Assembly (NCBI RefSeq): GCF_034479515.1
Contig: NZ_CP140152.1
Coordinates: 4,898,001 to 4,962,000, forward strand
DNA length: 64,000 nt
Reading direction: 5' to 3'
Source of the DNA: Duganella zoogloeoides
GTDB taxonomy: Bacteria > Pseudomonadota > Gammaproteobacteria > Burkholderiales > Burkholderiaceae_D
Below are positions 57,629 to 64,000 of this stretch, in pieces. The notes below the pieces were generated by a model. That model was given only the letters and a program-made list of their open reading frames with translations, did not search any database and was not told the DNA's origin. The number at the start of each line of letters is the position of its first letter. Position 1 is the first letter of the stretch. Made by a program: the position numbers and the translations under genes.

Positions 57629-58623
57629 GCCGCGTCCTCGGGGAAAGGCAGGCGGCGCGCCACGCGCATTACCGCCGAGCGGGCGCGCGGGTTGGCGTCC
57701 ACTTCGGCGTCGGACGGCTTGAGCTTGGCCAGCAGCTTGATCTCGGGCTGCGGCAGGTCCACGGCGCGGATCGGCAGGCGGCGGTCGGGCTGTTCGACAT
57801 TGGCGCGGGCAGCAAAGAAGCGCTTGACCATGCGGTCTTCCAGCGAATGGAAGCTGATGATGGCCATGATGCCGCCCGGGGCCAGGCTGTCGTACGCCTG
57901 GTTCAGACCGATTTCGAGGTCTTCAAGCTCTTTATTGATGAAAATCCGGATAGCCTGAAAGGTGCGAGTGGCCGGATCCTTGCCCTTCTCCCGGGTTTTG
58001 ACCGCGCCTGCCACGATGCCGGCAAGCTGTCGTGTGGTCGAAATTGGTTCGATTGCCCGGCGAGCAACAATCGCCTTTGCAATCTGGAAAGCAAACCGTT
58101 CTTCCCCATATTCTTTGATAACCTTTTCCAGTGTCTGTTCGTTTTCGATGGCAAGCCATTCGGCTGCCGACATGCCGCGCGTGGTGTCCATGCGCATGTC
58201 GAGCGGACCGTCGTTGCGGAAGCTGAAGCCGCGTGCGGCGTCGTCCACCTGCGGCGACGAAATGCCCAGGTCGAGCAGGATGCCGTCCACCTGCGCCGCG
58301 CCGCGTGCGGCAAGCGCCGCGCGCATGGTGGCAAAGCTGTCGTGGACGATGGTGAAACGTGGATCGTCGATTTGTTCGGCGGTGGCGATTGCCTGCAGGT
58401 CCTTGTCGAAGGCGATCAGGCGCGCGTTGGCGCCCAGCTTCGACAGGATCAGGCGTGAGTGGCCGCCCCGGCCGAAGGTGCCGTCGACGAACAAGCCGTT
58501 GGCGCGTGCGCCGTGCAGCGCCAGGGCATCGACCGCCTCGTCCAGCAGGACGGTGCGATGCTGGAAATCGGATGCTGCACGGTCGGATACCGGGCTGTCA
58601 GGTACCGTAGTAGTAGTGATCAC
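57625..58623 (-). CDS. rsmH: 16S rRNA (cytosine-1402-N4)-methyltransferase
   Basis: SAM-dependent enzyme of 332 residues (also called MraW) that methylates C1402 of 16S r[19 protein letters not shown] is the SAM motif near residue 45, [20 protein letters not shown] and [10 protein letters not shown] are family signatures. The start is GTG at 58623 with AAGG upstream; the first 20 residues are poorly conserved, so a later start is possible. Second gene of the dcw cluster. Confidence 0.96.
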   Translation of the reverse strand: MITTTTVPDSPVSDRAASDFQHRTVLLDEAVDALALHGARANGLFVDGTFGRGGHSRLILSKLGANARLIAFDKDLQAIATAEQIDDPRFTIVHDSFATMRAALAARGAAQVDGILLDLGISSPQVDDAARGFSFRNDGPLDMRMDTTRGMSAAEWLAIENEQTLEKVIKEYGEERFAFQIAKAIVARRAIEPISTTRQLAGIVAGAVKTREKGKDPATRTFQAIRIFINKELEDLEIGLNQAYDSLAPGGIMAIISFHSLEDRMVKRFFAARANVEQPDRRLPIRAVDLPQPEIKLLAKLKPSDAEVDANPRARSAVMRVARRLPFPEDAA

Positions 58624-58631
58624 GGAGTACC

Positions 58632-59060
58632 TTAGAAAGAGAAATTGGCGAGGACATCGGGGGTGCCGGCATCAATGGCCTGCTGCTCTTTTTCCGCCAT
58701 CTTGGCGGCATCCCAGATTTCGAAATGCGAGCCCATGCCCATCAACATCACTTCGCGCTCGATGCCGACGGCGGTGCGCAGTTCGGGAGCGATCAGGATG
58801 CGGCCGGCGGTGTCGAGTTCGACGTCGGTGGCGTAGCCAAGGAAGATGCGTTGCCAGGCGCGCGCCTGCATGGGCCACTGGGCGATCTGCTGGCGGTGCT
58901 GCTCCCACACGGGACGGGGGAACAGCATGACGCAGCCGTCGGGATGGCGGGTGAGCGTGAGGCGGCCATCGCATTGGATGGCCAGCGCGTCACGATGCTT
59001 GGCAGGGATGGACATCCTGCCTTTTGCATCGAGATTGATTGCGGACGCGCCTTGAAACAC
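58632..59060 (-). CDS. mraZ: Transcriptional regulator MraZ
   Basis: DNA-binding protein of 142 residues with two SpoVT-AbrB domains that represses its own dcw promoter. [20 protein letters not shown] opens the first domain, [19 protein letters not shown] the second. GTG at 59060 is chosen as start because AAAGG lies 8 bases before it and family members begin at FQGAS; an ATG at 59120 would add 20 residues not seen in the family. First gene of the cluster. Confidence 0.96.
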   Translation of the reverse strand: MFQGASAINLDAKGRMSIPAKHRDALAIQCDGRLTLTRHPDGCVMLFPRPVWEQHRQQIAQWPMQARAWQRIFLGYATDVELDTAGRILIAPELRTAVGIEREVMLMGMGSHFEIWDAAKMAEKEQQAIDAGTPDVLANFSF

Positions 59061-59150
59061 GGGATTACCTTTGACCTCAGTATTGTTAGCGGAGTATGAA
59101 TTGCAACTTTTATCGTTCAACTTCCGCTGCCGCTAAGTCAGTAGAAATTT

Positions 59151-59185
59151 CCCACAAAAAGACACTTTTTCACACAGATGCCCAC
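59151..59185 (-). promoter_or_regulatory. MraZ operator: four 10-bp-spaced boxes
   Basis: On the minus strand GTGGGCATCT, GTGTGAAAAA, GTGTCTTTTT and GTGGGAAATT follow each other directly, each beginning GTG, at exact 10-base intervals. Family knowledge: MraZ binds such TGGG-type boxes with a 10-bp period. They overlap the -10 box and the predicted mRNA start, fitting autorepression. Confidence 0.85.
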
Positions 59186-59212
59186 TTTAGTGGATGGAAC
59201 AATGGTGGTCAA
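59184..59212 (-). promoter_or_regulatory. Main dcw cluster promoter (Pmra)
   Basis: TTGACC and TAAAGT are separated by exactly 17 bases on the minus strand. The mRNA would start near 59177 and carry a leader of about 117 bases before the mraZ GTG. Confidence 0.75.
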
Positions 59213-59717
59213 GCGCTTTCCGGCAATCGAAAACCCGATTTTATTAATGAAATTAAGGACTTAGCGCGATTCCTTGAAGCCACCTAGAAACAAAATAGCT
59301 CAACAAATTAAGTACTTATCTCGAAAACTGAATGTGGACTCTCATCTGTACACGCGGTTTTGGGGTTTGCGCTCGATCAAAAATGACGGGAACAAAACAA
59401 TAAAATAATTGCACAAAGTTGCTAGATAACAACATTGCATTAAATTATTTGCAACAGTCTGGTTCGGTAATGTCGAGGGGCCCAGCGGGGAAGAAATGCC
59501 ATCAATTCCGGGCAGAGCGGCTACGGCAGCGGATAAACAGTGGATCAGTGACTTTCAGTCGGCTTCCGGCAAGCTGTCCTGGTTAGTCAGATTAACATAC
59601 CATTTAGTTCAAGTTGTCTATACATATTATTTCAACCGGTGCGTCGCCGGGCGACATGACTGGCCGTCCGGCAGCACGATTTTCCGGTTCTTCGGGCTCG
59701 GAAAAGTTAATTAAGTA
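59213..59717. other. AT-rich gene-free stretch between glpK and mraZ
   Basis: About 500 bases with markedly more A and T than the flanking genes, notably 59280-59460. A 72-codon plus-strand frame (59496-59714) shows no family features. No tRNA, strong hairpin or repeat was recognised. It may hold upstream elements for Pmra, or be a remnant of a lost gene. Confidence 0.5.
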
Positions 59718-61229
59718 TTAATTTTCCAGGTCTCGGTGCCAGTCGCGTGAACGCGCGACCGCCCTGCCCCAGGTCGCCAGCAAGGCCTGGCGCTGGTCAT
59801 CGCCCATGGCCGGCTCGAAGCGCCGCTCGCAGGCCCATTGCGCCGCCACCTCCTCGCGGCTGTCCCAGTAGCCCACCGCCAGCCCGGCCAGGTAGGCCGC
59901 GCCCAGCGCCGTGGTTTCGGTCACCTGCGGACGCACCACCGGCACGCCCAGCAGATCGGCCTGGAACTGCATCAGGAGGTCATTGCGGGCGGCGCCGCCA
60001 TCGGCACGCACCTCGGTGAGGGTGAAGTCGCGGTGCGACGCGGCCACGTCGCGCTGCATGGCGATCATCAGCTCGGCGCTTTGGTAGGCGATCGCCTCGA
60101 GCGCGGCGCGGGCGATATGGCCGCGATGGCTGCCCCGGCTCAGGCCCACCAGGGCGCCGCGCGCGTACGGGTCCCAGTGCGGCGCGCCCAGGCCGACAAA
60201 GGCCGGCACCAGGAACACGCCGCCGCTGTCGGGCACACTGGCAGCGAGCGCCTCGACCTCGCTCGACTGCCGGATCAGGCCCAGGCCGTCGCGCAGCCAC
60301 TGCACCGTGGCGCCGCCCATGAACACGCTGCCCTCCATCAGGTAATCGGTCTCGCCGTCGACGCGCCAACCCACGGTGGTGAGCAGGCGGTTGTGCGAGG
60401 CCACCGGGTGGCGGCCCAGGTGCATCAGCATGAAGCAGCCGGTGCCATAGGTATTCTTGGCCATGCCCGGCTGCAGGCAGGCCTGGCCGAAGGTGGCGGC
60501 CTGCTGGTCGCCGGCGATGCCGGCCACCGGTATCGGCACGCCGAACAGCTCGGGCCTGGTAGTGCCGATTTCCTCGCTCGACGACACCACCTGCGGCAGC
60601 AACTCCTCGGGAATGTCGAACAGCGCCAGCATATCGCTGTCCCAGCGCAGCAGGTGGATGTTGAACAGCATGGTGCGCGACGCGTTGCCGACGTCGGTCA
60701 CGTGGCGGCCGGTCAGCTGGAACGCCAGCCAGCTGTCGATGGTGCCGAACGCCAGTTCGCCGCGCCGCGCGCGGTCGCGCGCGCCGGGTACGTGGTCGAG
60801 CAGCCATTTCAGCTTGGTGGCAGAGAAATAGGCGTCCAGTTCCAGCCCGGTGGCGGCCTTGATCACGCGGTCCTTGCCCGCTGCGCGCAGGGCGTCGCAG
60901 GTATCGGCCGTGCGGCGGTCCTGCCAGACGATGGCCGGGGCGATCGGCTCGCCCGTCGCGCGGTCCCACACCATGGTGGTTTCGCGCTGGTTGGCAATGC
61001 CGATGGCAAGGATCTGGCGCGGGTCGATGTGGTTGTCGCGCAAGACCTGGCGGGCGACCTCGAGCTGGCTGCGCCAGATGTCCTGCGGATCGTGTTCGAC
61101 CCAGCCCGGATGGGGGAAATGCTGGGGATATTCGGTCGCCGCGCTGCCGCAGATGTGGCCGGCGTGGTCGAATACGATGGCGCGCGAGCTGGTGGTGCCC
61201 TGGTCCAGGGCAAGTATGTAGTGTTTCAT
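59718..61229 (-). CDS. glpK: Glycerol kinase
   Basis: Cytosolic FGGY-family kinase of 503 residues making glycerol 3-phosphate. The N terminus [18 protein letters not shown] is the phosphate-1 loop. [27 protein letters not shown] and [13 protein letters not shown] are family motifs, and the C-terminal [20 protein letters not shown] is the FGGY signature. GGGGGA precedes the ATG. No glpF or glpD is adjacent; it stands alone between rnpB and the dcw gap. Confidence 0.97.
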   Translation of the reverse strand: MKHYILALDQGTTSSRAIVFDHAGHICGSAATEYPQHFPHPGWVEHDPQDIWRSQLEVARQVLRDNHIDPRQILAIGIANQRETTMVWDRATGEPIAPAIVWQDRRTADTCDALRAAGKDRVIKAATGLELDAYFSATKLKWLLDHVPGARDRARRGELAFGTIDSWLAFQLTGRHVTDVGNASRTMLFNIHLLRWDSDMLALFDIPEELLPQVVSSSEEIGTTRPELFGVPIPVAGIAGDQQAATFGQACLQPGMAKNTYGTGCFMLMHLGRHPVASHNRLLTTVGWRVDGETDYLMEGSVFMGGATVQWLRDGLGLIRQSSEVEALAASVPDSGGVFLVPAFVGLGAPHWDPYARGALVGLSRGSHRGHIARAALEAIAYQSAELMIAMQRDVAASHRDFTLTEVRADGGAARNDLLMQFQADLLGVPVVRPQVTETTALGAAYLAGLAVGYWDSREEVAAQWACERRFEPAMGDDQRQALLATWGRAVARSRDWHRDLEN

Positions 61230-61287
61230 CGGCGTCCCCCGGTCGGCGCGGCGTCGCGTCGATCCGGCAGGCGCCGCATGGTCATTA

Positions 61288-61634
61288 GTTGAAGCAAGCC
61301 GATAGGCCGGATTTTGTTACGGCGCGGCAGAACCGCGCTATGACAGCCATTCCTCTAGGCGCTGGATTACTCCAGCGCTCAAGCTTCCTACCCGCACGCT
61401 CCGCGAGCAGCATCATCGCGTGCCTATTTGGAATTGCACCAGGTGGAGGTTACCGCGTTTCACCGTAACTTAATACGCTCGTCTCTGTGGCCCTGTTCCT
61501 CGCCTTATACCTCGCCGGCTTGCGCCAGCAAAGGCTTTCGGCGGACGGCCGTTAACCGTCACCCCGCTCTGTGGAGTCCGGACCTTCCTCCCGCCAGGCA
61601 TTACGCGCTGGCCAGCGGCTGTCTGGCTTGCTTC
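61288..61634 (-). ncRNA. rnpB: RNase P RNA, bacterial class A
   Basis: Catalytic RNA of about 347 bases that cleaves the 5-prime leader of pre-tRNAs. On the minus strand it begins GAAGCAAGCCAGACAGCC, contains the highly conserved GAGGAAGGTCCGGACTCC and CACAGAGCGGGGTGACGG, and ends with the matching ATAGGCCGGA region and GGCTTGCTTCAAC. The first and last bases pair with each other (GAAGCAAGCC with GGCTTGCTTC), forming P1. Ends are accurate to a few bases. Transcribed towards glpK, which begins about 58 bases later. Confidence 0.96.
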
Positions 61635-61641
61635 AGGCGGT

Positions 61642-61647
61642 ATTGTA
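61642..61647 (-). promoter_or_regulatory. -10 box of rnpB
   Basis: The minus strand reads ACTGGTACAATACCGCCTGAAGC: TACAAT with an upstream TGG, and the RNA start exactly 7 bases later. The -35 region is weak (TTCGGA at 18 bases). Confidence 0.65.
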
Positions 61648-61750
61648 CCAGTCCATGCCGCCAATTCCGAATTTGATGTCGCCATTGTTAAAGCCCGCGC
61701 CGTGGCGCCGTCTTAGAATGACGCACCACCACCTGACAAGGCCTCCTACC

Positions 61751-63463
61751 ATGACGCACCCCACCCGCAGCGGCGGCCAGATCCTGGTCGACGCCCTCCA
61801 GATCCACGGCGTCGATACCGCCTTCGGCGTGCCCGGCGAAAGCTACCTCGACGTGCTCGACGCGCTGCACGACTCCGGCATCCGCTTCATCATCAACCGC
61901 CAGGAAGGCGGCGCCGCCTTCATGGCCGATGCCTACGGCAAGATGACGGGCCGTCCCGGGATCTGTTTTGTGACGCGGGGGCCGGGCGCCACCAACGCCT
62001 CGATCGGCGTGCACACCGCGTACCAGGATTCGACGCCGATGATCCTGTTCATCGGCCAGGTGGGCAGCGACTTCATCGACCGCGAAGCGTTCCAGGAAAT
62101 CGACTACCGCCGCATGTTCGGCCAGATGGTCAAGTGGGTAGCGCAGATCGATCGCGCCGACCGCATCCCCGAATACCTGGCGCGCGCGTTCCAGGTCGCT
62201 ACCAGCGGCCGTCCCGGCCCGGTGGTGCTGGCCCTGCCCGAGGACATGCTCACCACCCTGGCCGCAGTCGCCGATACACGCCGCTACCAGCCGGTGCAGG
62301 CGTCGCCATCGACCGCGCAAATGGCCACCGTCCGCGCCATGCTGGAAGGTGCGCAGCGCCCGCTGCTCCTGATCGGCGGCGGCGGCTGGACCGAACCGGC
62401 ATGCGCCGACCTGCGCCGCTTTGCGGAAATCAACGACTTGCCGGTGGCATGCGCGTTCCGCTTCCAGGACCTGCTCGACAACGACCACCCGAATTACGCC
62501 GGCGACGTCGGCATCGGCATCAACCCGGTGCTGGCCCAGCGCGTGCGCGAGGCCGACGTGATCGTTGCCATCGGCCCGCGCCTGGGCGAGATGACCACCG
62601 GCGGCTACGGCCTGCTGGCCGCGCCGGTGCCGCAGCAGCGCCTGGTGCATGTCCACGCGGACGCCGAGGAACTGGGCAGCGTGTACCAGGCCGAGTTGAT
62701 GATCAACAGCGGCATGCCGCAATTTGCCGCCATGCTGGCCGCACTCGAACCACTCAACAGCGATGCCTGGCGCGCCAGCGTGGCGGCCGCCCGCGCCGAC
62801 CTGGCCGCCTGGCAGCAACAGCCGCCGATCTTCCAGGACGGCAGCGCGCCGCTCGACCTGTGGCAGGTGGTGCAGGACATCGACCGCATCGCCCCGCACG
62901 ACGTCATCATCACCAATGGCGCCGGCAACTACGCCACCTGGGCGCACCGCTTCCACCGCTACGGCGGCATGCGCACCCAGCTCGCGCCCACCAGCGGCGC
63001 CATGGGCTACAGCGTGCCGGCCGGCGTGGCGGCCAAGATCATCGACCCGGCCCGCACCGTGATCACCTTTGCCGGCGACGGCGAATACATGATGAACGGC
63101 CAGGAGCTGGCTACGGCGGTGCAGTACCGCGCGGGCGTGGTGGTGATCGTGTTTAACAATGGCATGTTCGGCACCATCCGCATGCACCAGGAGCGCGATT
63201 ACCCGGGCCGCGTGTCGGGCACGGAGTTGCACAACCCAGACTTCGCGGCGCTGGCGGTGGCCTATGGCGGCCATGGCGAGGTGGTGACTGCGACGGCGCA
63301 ATTCGCGCCCGCGCTGGCGCGCGCGCTGGCGTGGGCCGATGAGAAACAGCTGCCGGCGCTGATAGAACTGCGGTATGACGGCGAACTGATTACGCCAGGA
63401 GCGACGCTGACCACCATCCGCAACACGGCCCAGGCCGCTCAAGCGGCCAGGAAAGGCAACTAA
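61751..63463 (+). CDS. Thiamine-diphosphate enzyme, acetolactate-synthase-like
   Basis: Protein of 570 residues with the three domains of the TPP family: N-terminal pyrimidine-binding (about 8-175), central (about 190-320) and C-terminal diphosphate-binding (about 370-560). The catalytic Glu is in NRQEGGAAFMADAYGKM near residue 51. The TPP motif runs from GDGEYMM to VVIVFNNGMFG. Related enzymes include acetolactate synthase large subunits and TPP enzymes of unknown specificity; no ilvN-type small subunit is adjacent, so a catabolic or dedicated role is more likely. ATG 61751 has no clear Shine-Dalgarno sequence; TAGAAT lies 32 bases upstream. Confidence 0.85.
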   Translation: MTHPTRSGGQILVDALQIHGVDTAFGVPGESYLDVLDALHDSGIRFIINRQEGGAAFMADAYGKMTGRPGICFVTRGPGATNASIGVHTAYQDSTPMILFIGQVGSDFIDREAFQEIDYRRMFGQMVKWVAQIDRADRIPEYLARAFQVATSGRPGPVVLALPEDMLTTLAAVADTRRYQPVQASPSTAQMATVRAMLEGAQRPLLLIGGGGWTEPACADLRRFAEINDLPVACAFRFQDLLDNDHPNYAGDVGIGINPVLAQRVREADVIVAIGPRLGEMTTGGYGLLAAPVPQQRLVHVHADAEELGSVYQAELMINSGMPQFAAMLAALEPLNSDAWRASVAAARADLAAWQQQPPIFQDGSAPLDLWQVVQDIDRIAPHDVIITNGAGNYATWAHRFHRYGGMRTQLAPTSGAMGYSVPAGVAAKIIDPARTVITFAGDGEYMMNGQELATAVQYRAGVVVIVFNNGMFGTIRMHQERDYPGRVSGTELHNPDFAALAVAYGGHGEVVTATAQFAPALARALAWADEKQLPALIELRYDGELITPGATLTTIRNTAQAAQAARKGN

Positions 63464-63465
63464 TC

Positions 63466-63993
63466 TCAGGCGCCGCCGTTCTCGACGGCTGGCGCATCCT
63501 TCTGCTCTTTTGGCAGCGGGCAAACGCGGCACACGCCGGCCTTGCGGCCGAAGTCGGTCACCAGCGGCAGCCGCATCGGCAGCGTGGCGTCGCCGCAGTA
63601 GCCGCCGTCAAGCACCAGCGCCTTGCCACCGTCGACGATCTTGCCGCTGATGGTGCGCTCATCTTCTCCCGGCGGCTCCACGGTGAAGTACATCTGCCTG
63701 CCGCGCGGGTCGATATTGACGTCGCTGGCCACCACCGGCCAGCTGATGCCGCCGGCCGTGTATTCGTACAGCACGGTATCGACTTCGTTAAACCGCTGCA
63801 AGGTGATGCGCTGGCCGCCGAACTCGCCGCTGTCGGCGTTGATGCACAGGTCGGAAAACACCAGCATGCCGTAACGCGGCAAACCGCGCTCGTCGGCGGC
63901 CTTGCGCGTGCCGGACGCCTTGGGCGCAGCCAGCACCGCGCACGATGCCAGCAGCAGAGCGCCGGCCAGCAGCGCACGTTGTCGGTTCTTCAT
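63466..63993 (-). CDS. Secreted or lipoprotein of unknown function with C-terminal CxxC
   Basis: Protein of 175 residues that I do not recognise. The N terminus MKNRQRALLAGALLLASC is a signal sequence; LASC could be a lipobox with Cys18, or cleavage may follow AVLAA. The mature part has regular strand-like segments (GMLVFSDLCINADSGEFGG, VDTVLYEYTAGGISWPVV). Cysteines lie in DLCIN, GYCGD and in the C-terminal GVCRVCPLP, suggesting disulfides or a metal site. Converges with the TPP enzyme, whose stop lies 2 bases away. Confidence 0.75.
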   Translation of the reverse strand: MKNRQRALLAGALLLASCAVLAAPKASGTRKAADERGLPRYGMLVFSDLCINADSGEFGGQRITLQRFNEVDTVLYEYTAGGISWPVVASDVNIDPRGRQMYFTVEPPGEDERTISGKIVDGGKALVLDGGYCGDATLPMRLPLVTDFGRKAGVCRVCPLPKEQKDAPAVENGGA

Positions 63994-64000
63994 TCGTTGA

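Noticed and set aside
55620..57722. 700-codon plus-strand frame opposite ftsI
   Set aside because: Antisense to a fully conserved FtsI; no domain recognised.
59061..59120. Longer mraZ from the ATG at 59120
   Set aside because: The 20 extra residues are not part of the MraZ family, and AAAGG stands right before the GTG at 59060.
59496..59714. 72-codon plus-strand frame in the AT-rich gap
   Set aside because: No family similarity, a poor ribosome binding site and no conserved motif.
61428..61676. Small plus-strand frame across 61428-61676
   Set aside because: It is antisense to the RNase P RNA gene, whose conserved sequence explains the region.

Overview
The window reads as chromosomal DNA of a GC-rich betaproteobacterium, most likely Oxalobacteraceae (Massilia/Duganella/Janthinobacterium group). 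The basis is inference from gene content and order: a complete dcw cluster followed by peroxiredoxin, lpxC, a DUF721 gene, secA and argJ; a pilB-pilC-pilD-coaE-zapD-yacG block; a very large TonB-dependent receptor; and many small intergenic palindromes. No tRNA, 5S/16S/23S rRNA, CRISPR array or intact transposase gene was seen.

Left part (1-13533): a partial gene start, then a TonB-dependent receptor of about 1140 residues on the minus strand. It has a long leader and a 121-bp palindrome just upstream of its start. Next comes a tightly packed minus-strand purine catabolism operon (puuE, xdhA, xdhB, xdhC, guaD and a secreted adenosine-deaminase-like enzyme). It is transcribed divergently from hiuH across a 36-bp palindromic control region. 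Together these genes would take adenosine and guanine towards xanthine, urate, 5-hydroxyisourate and allantoate, but no urate oxidase or OHCU decarboxylase lies in the window.

Middle part (13592-34157): a TPR-methyltransferase gene ending against a 101-bp MITE-like inverted repeat, a CorC/HlyC-type membrane protein, and the type IV pilus genes pilB, pilC and pilD. A truncated histidine kinase sits between pilC and pilD. Then come coaE, zapD and yacG; an ECF sigma factor with an RskA-type anti-sigma factor and a DUF3455 lipoprotein; and a minus-strand chain of argJ, an AAA+ ATPase and a NUDIX hydrolase. A porin with a small PstS-like protein, a TacA/TacT toxin-antitoxin pair, secA and a dciA-like gene follow.

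Right-middle part (34175-41737): lpxC, then an accessory segment with a DMT transporter, HipB/HipA, an XRE/MmyB-type regulator divergent from a methyltransferase, a DUF2628 membrane protein and an orphan nucleotidyltransferase. A peroxiredoxin closes it. This segment separates lpxC from ftsZ.

Right part (41792-64000): the whole division and cell wall cluster on the minus strand, mraZ-rsmH-ftsL-ftsI-murE-murF-mraY-murD-ftsW-murG-murC-ddl-ftsQ-ftsA-ftsZ. Most neighbours overlap by 1-4 bases. The cluster is led by a clear promoter with four 10-bp-spaced MraZ boxes and closed by an intrinsic terminator. Upstream lie an AT-rich gap, glpK, the RNase P RNA gene rnpB, a thiamine-diphosphate enzyme and a secreted cysteine-containing protein.

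No unmistakably new multi-gene system was found. The best candidates for a second look are the kinase fragment inside the pilus locus, the symmetric puuE/hiuH control region, the DUF3455-ECF-antisigma unit, the paired operators of the MmyB-type regulator, and several genes whose promoters imply leaderless mRNAs.
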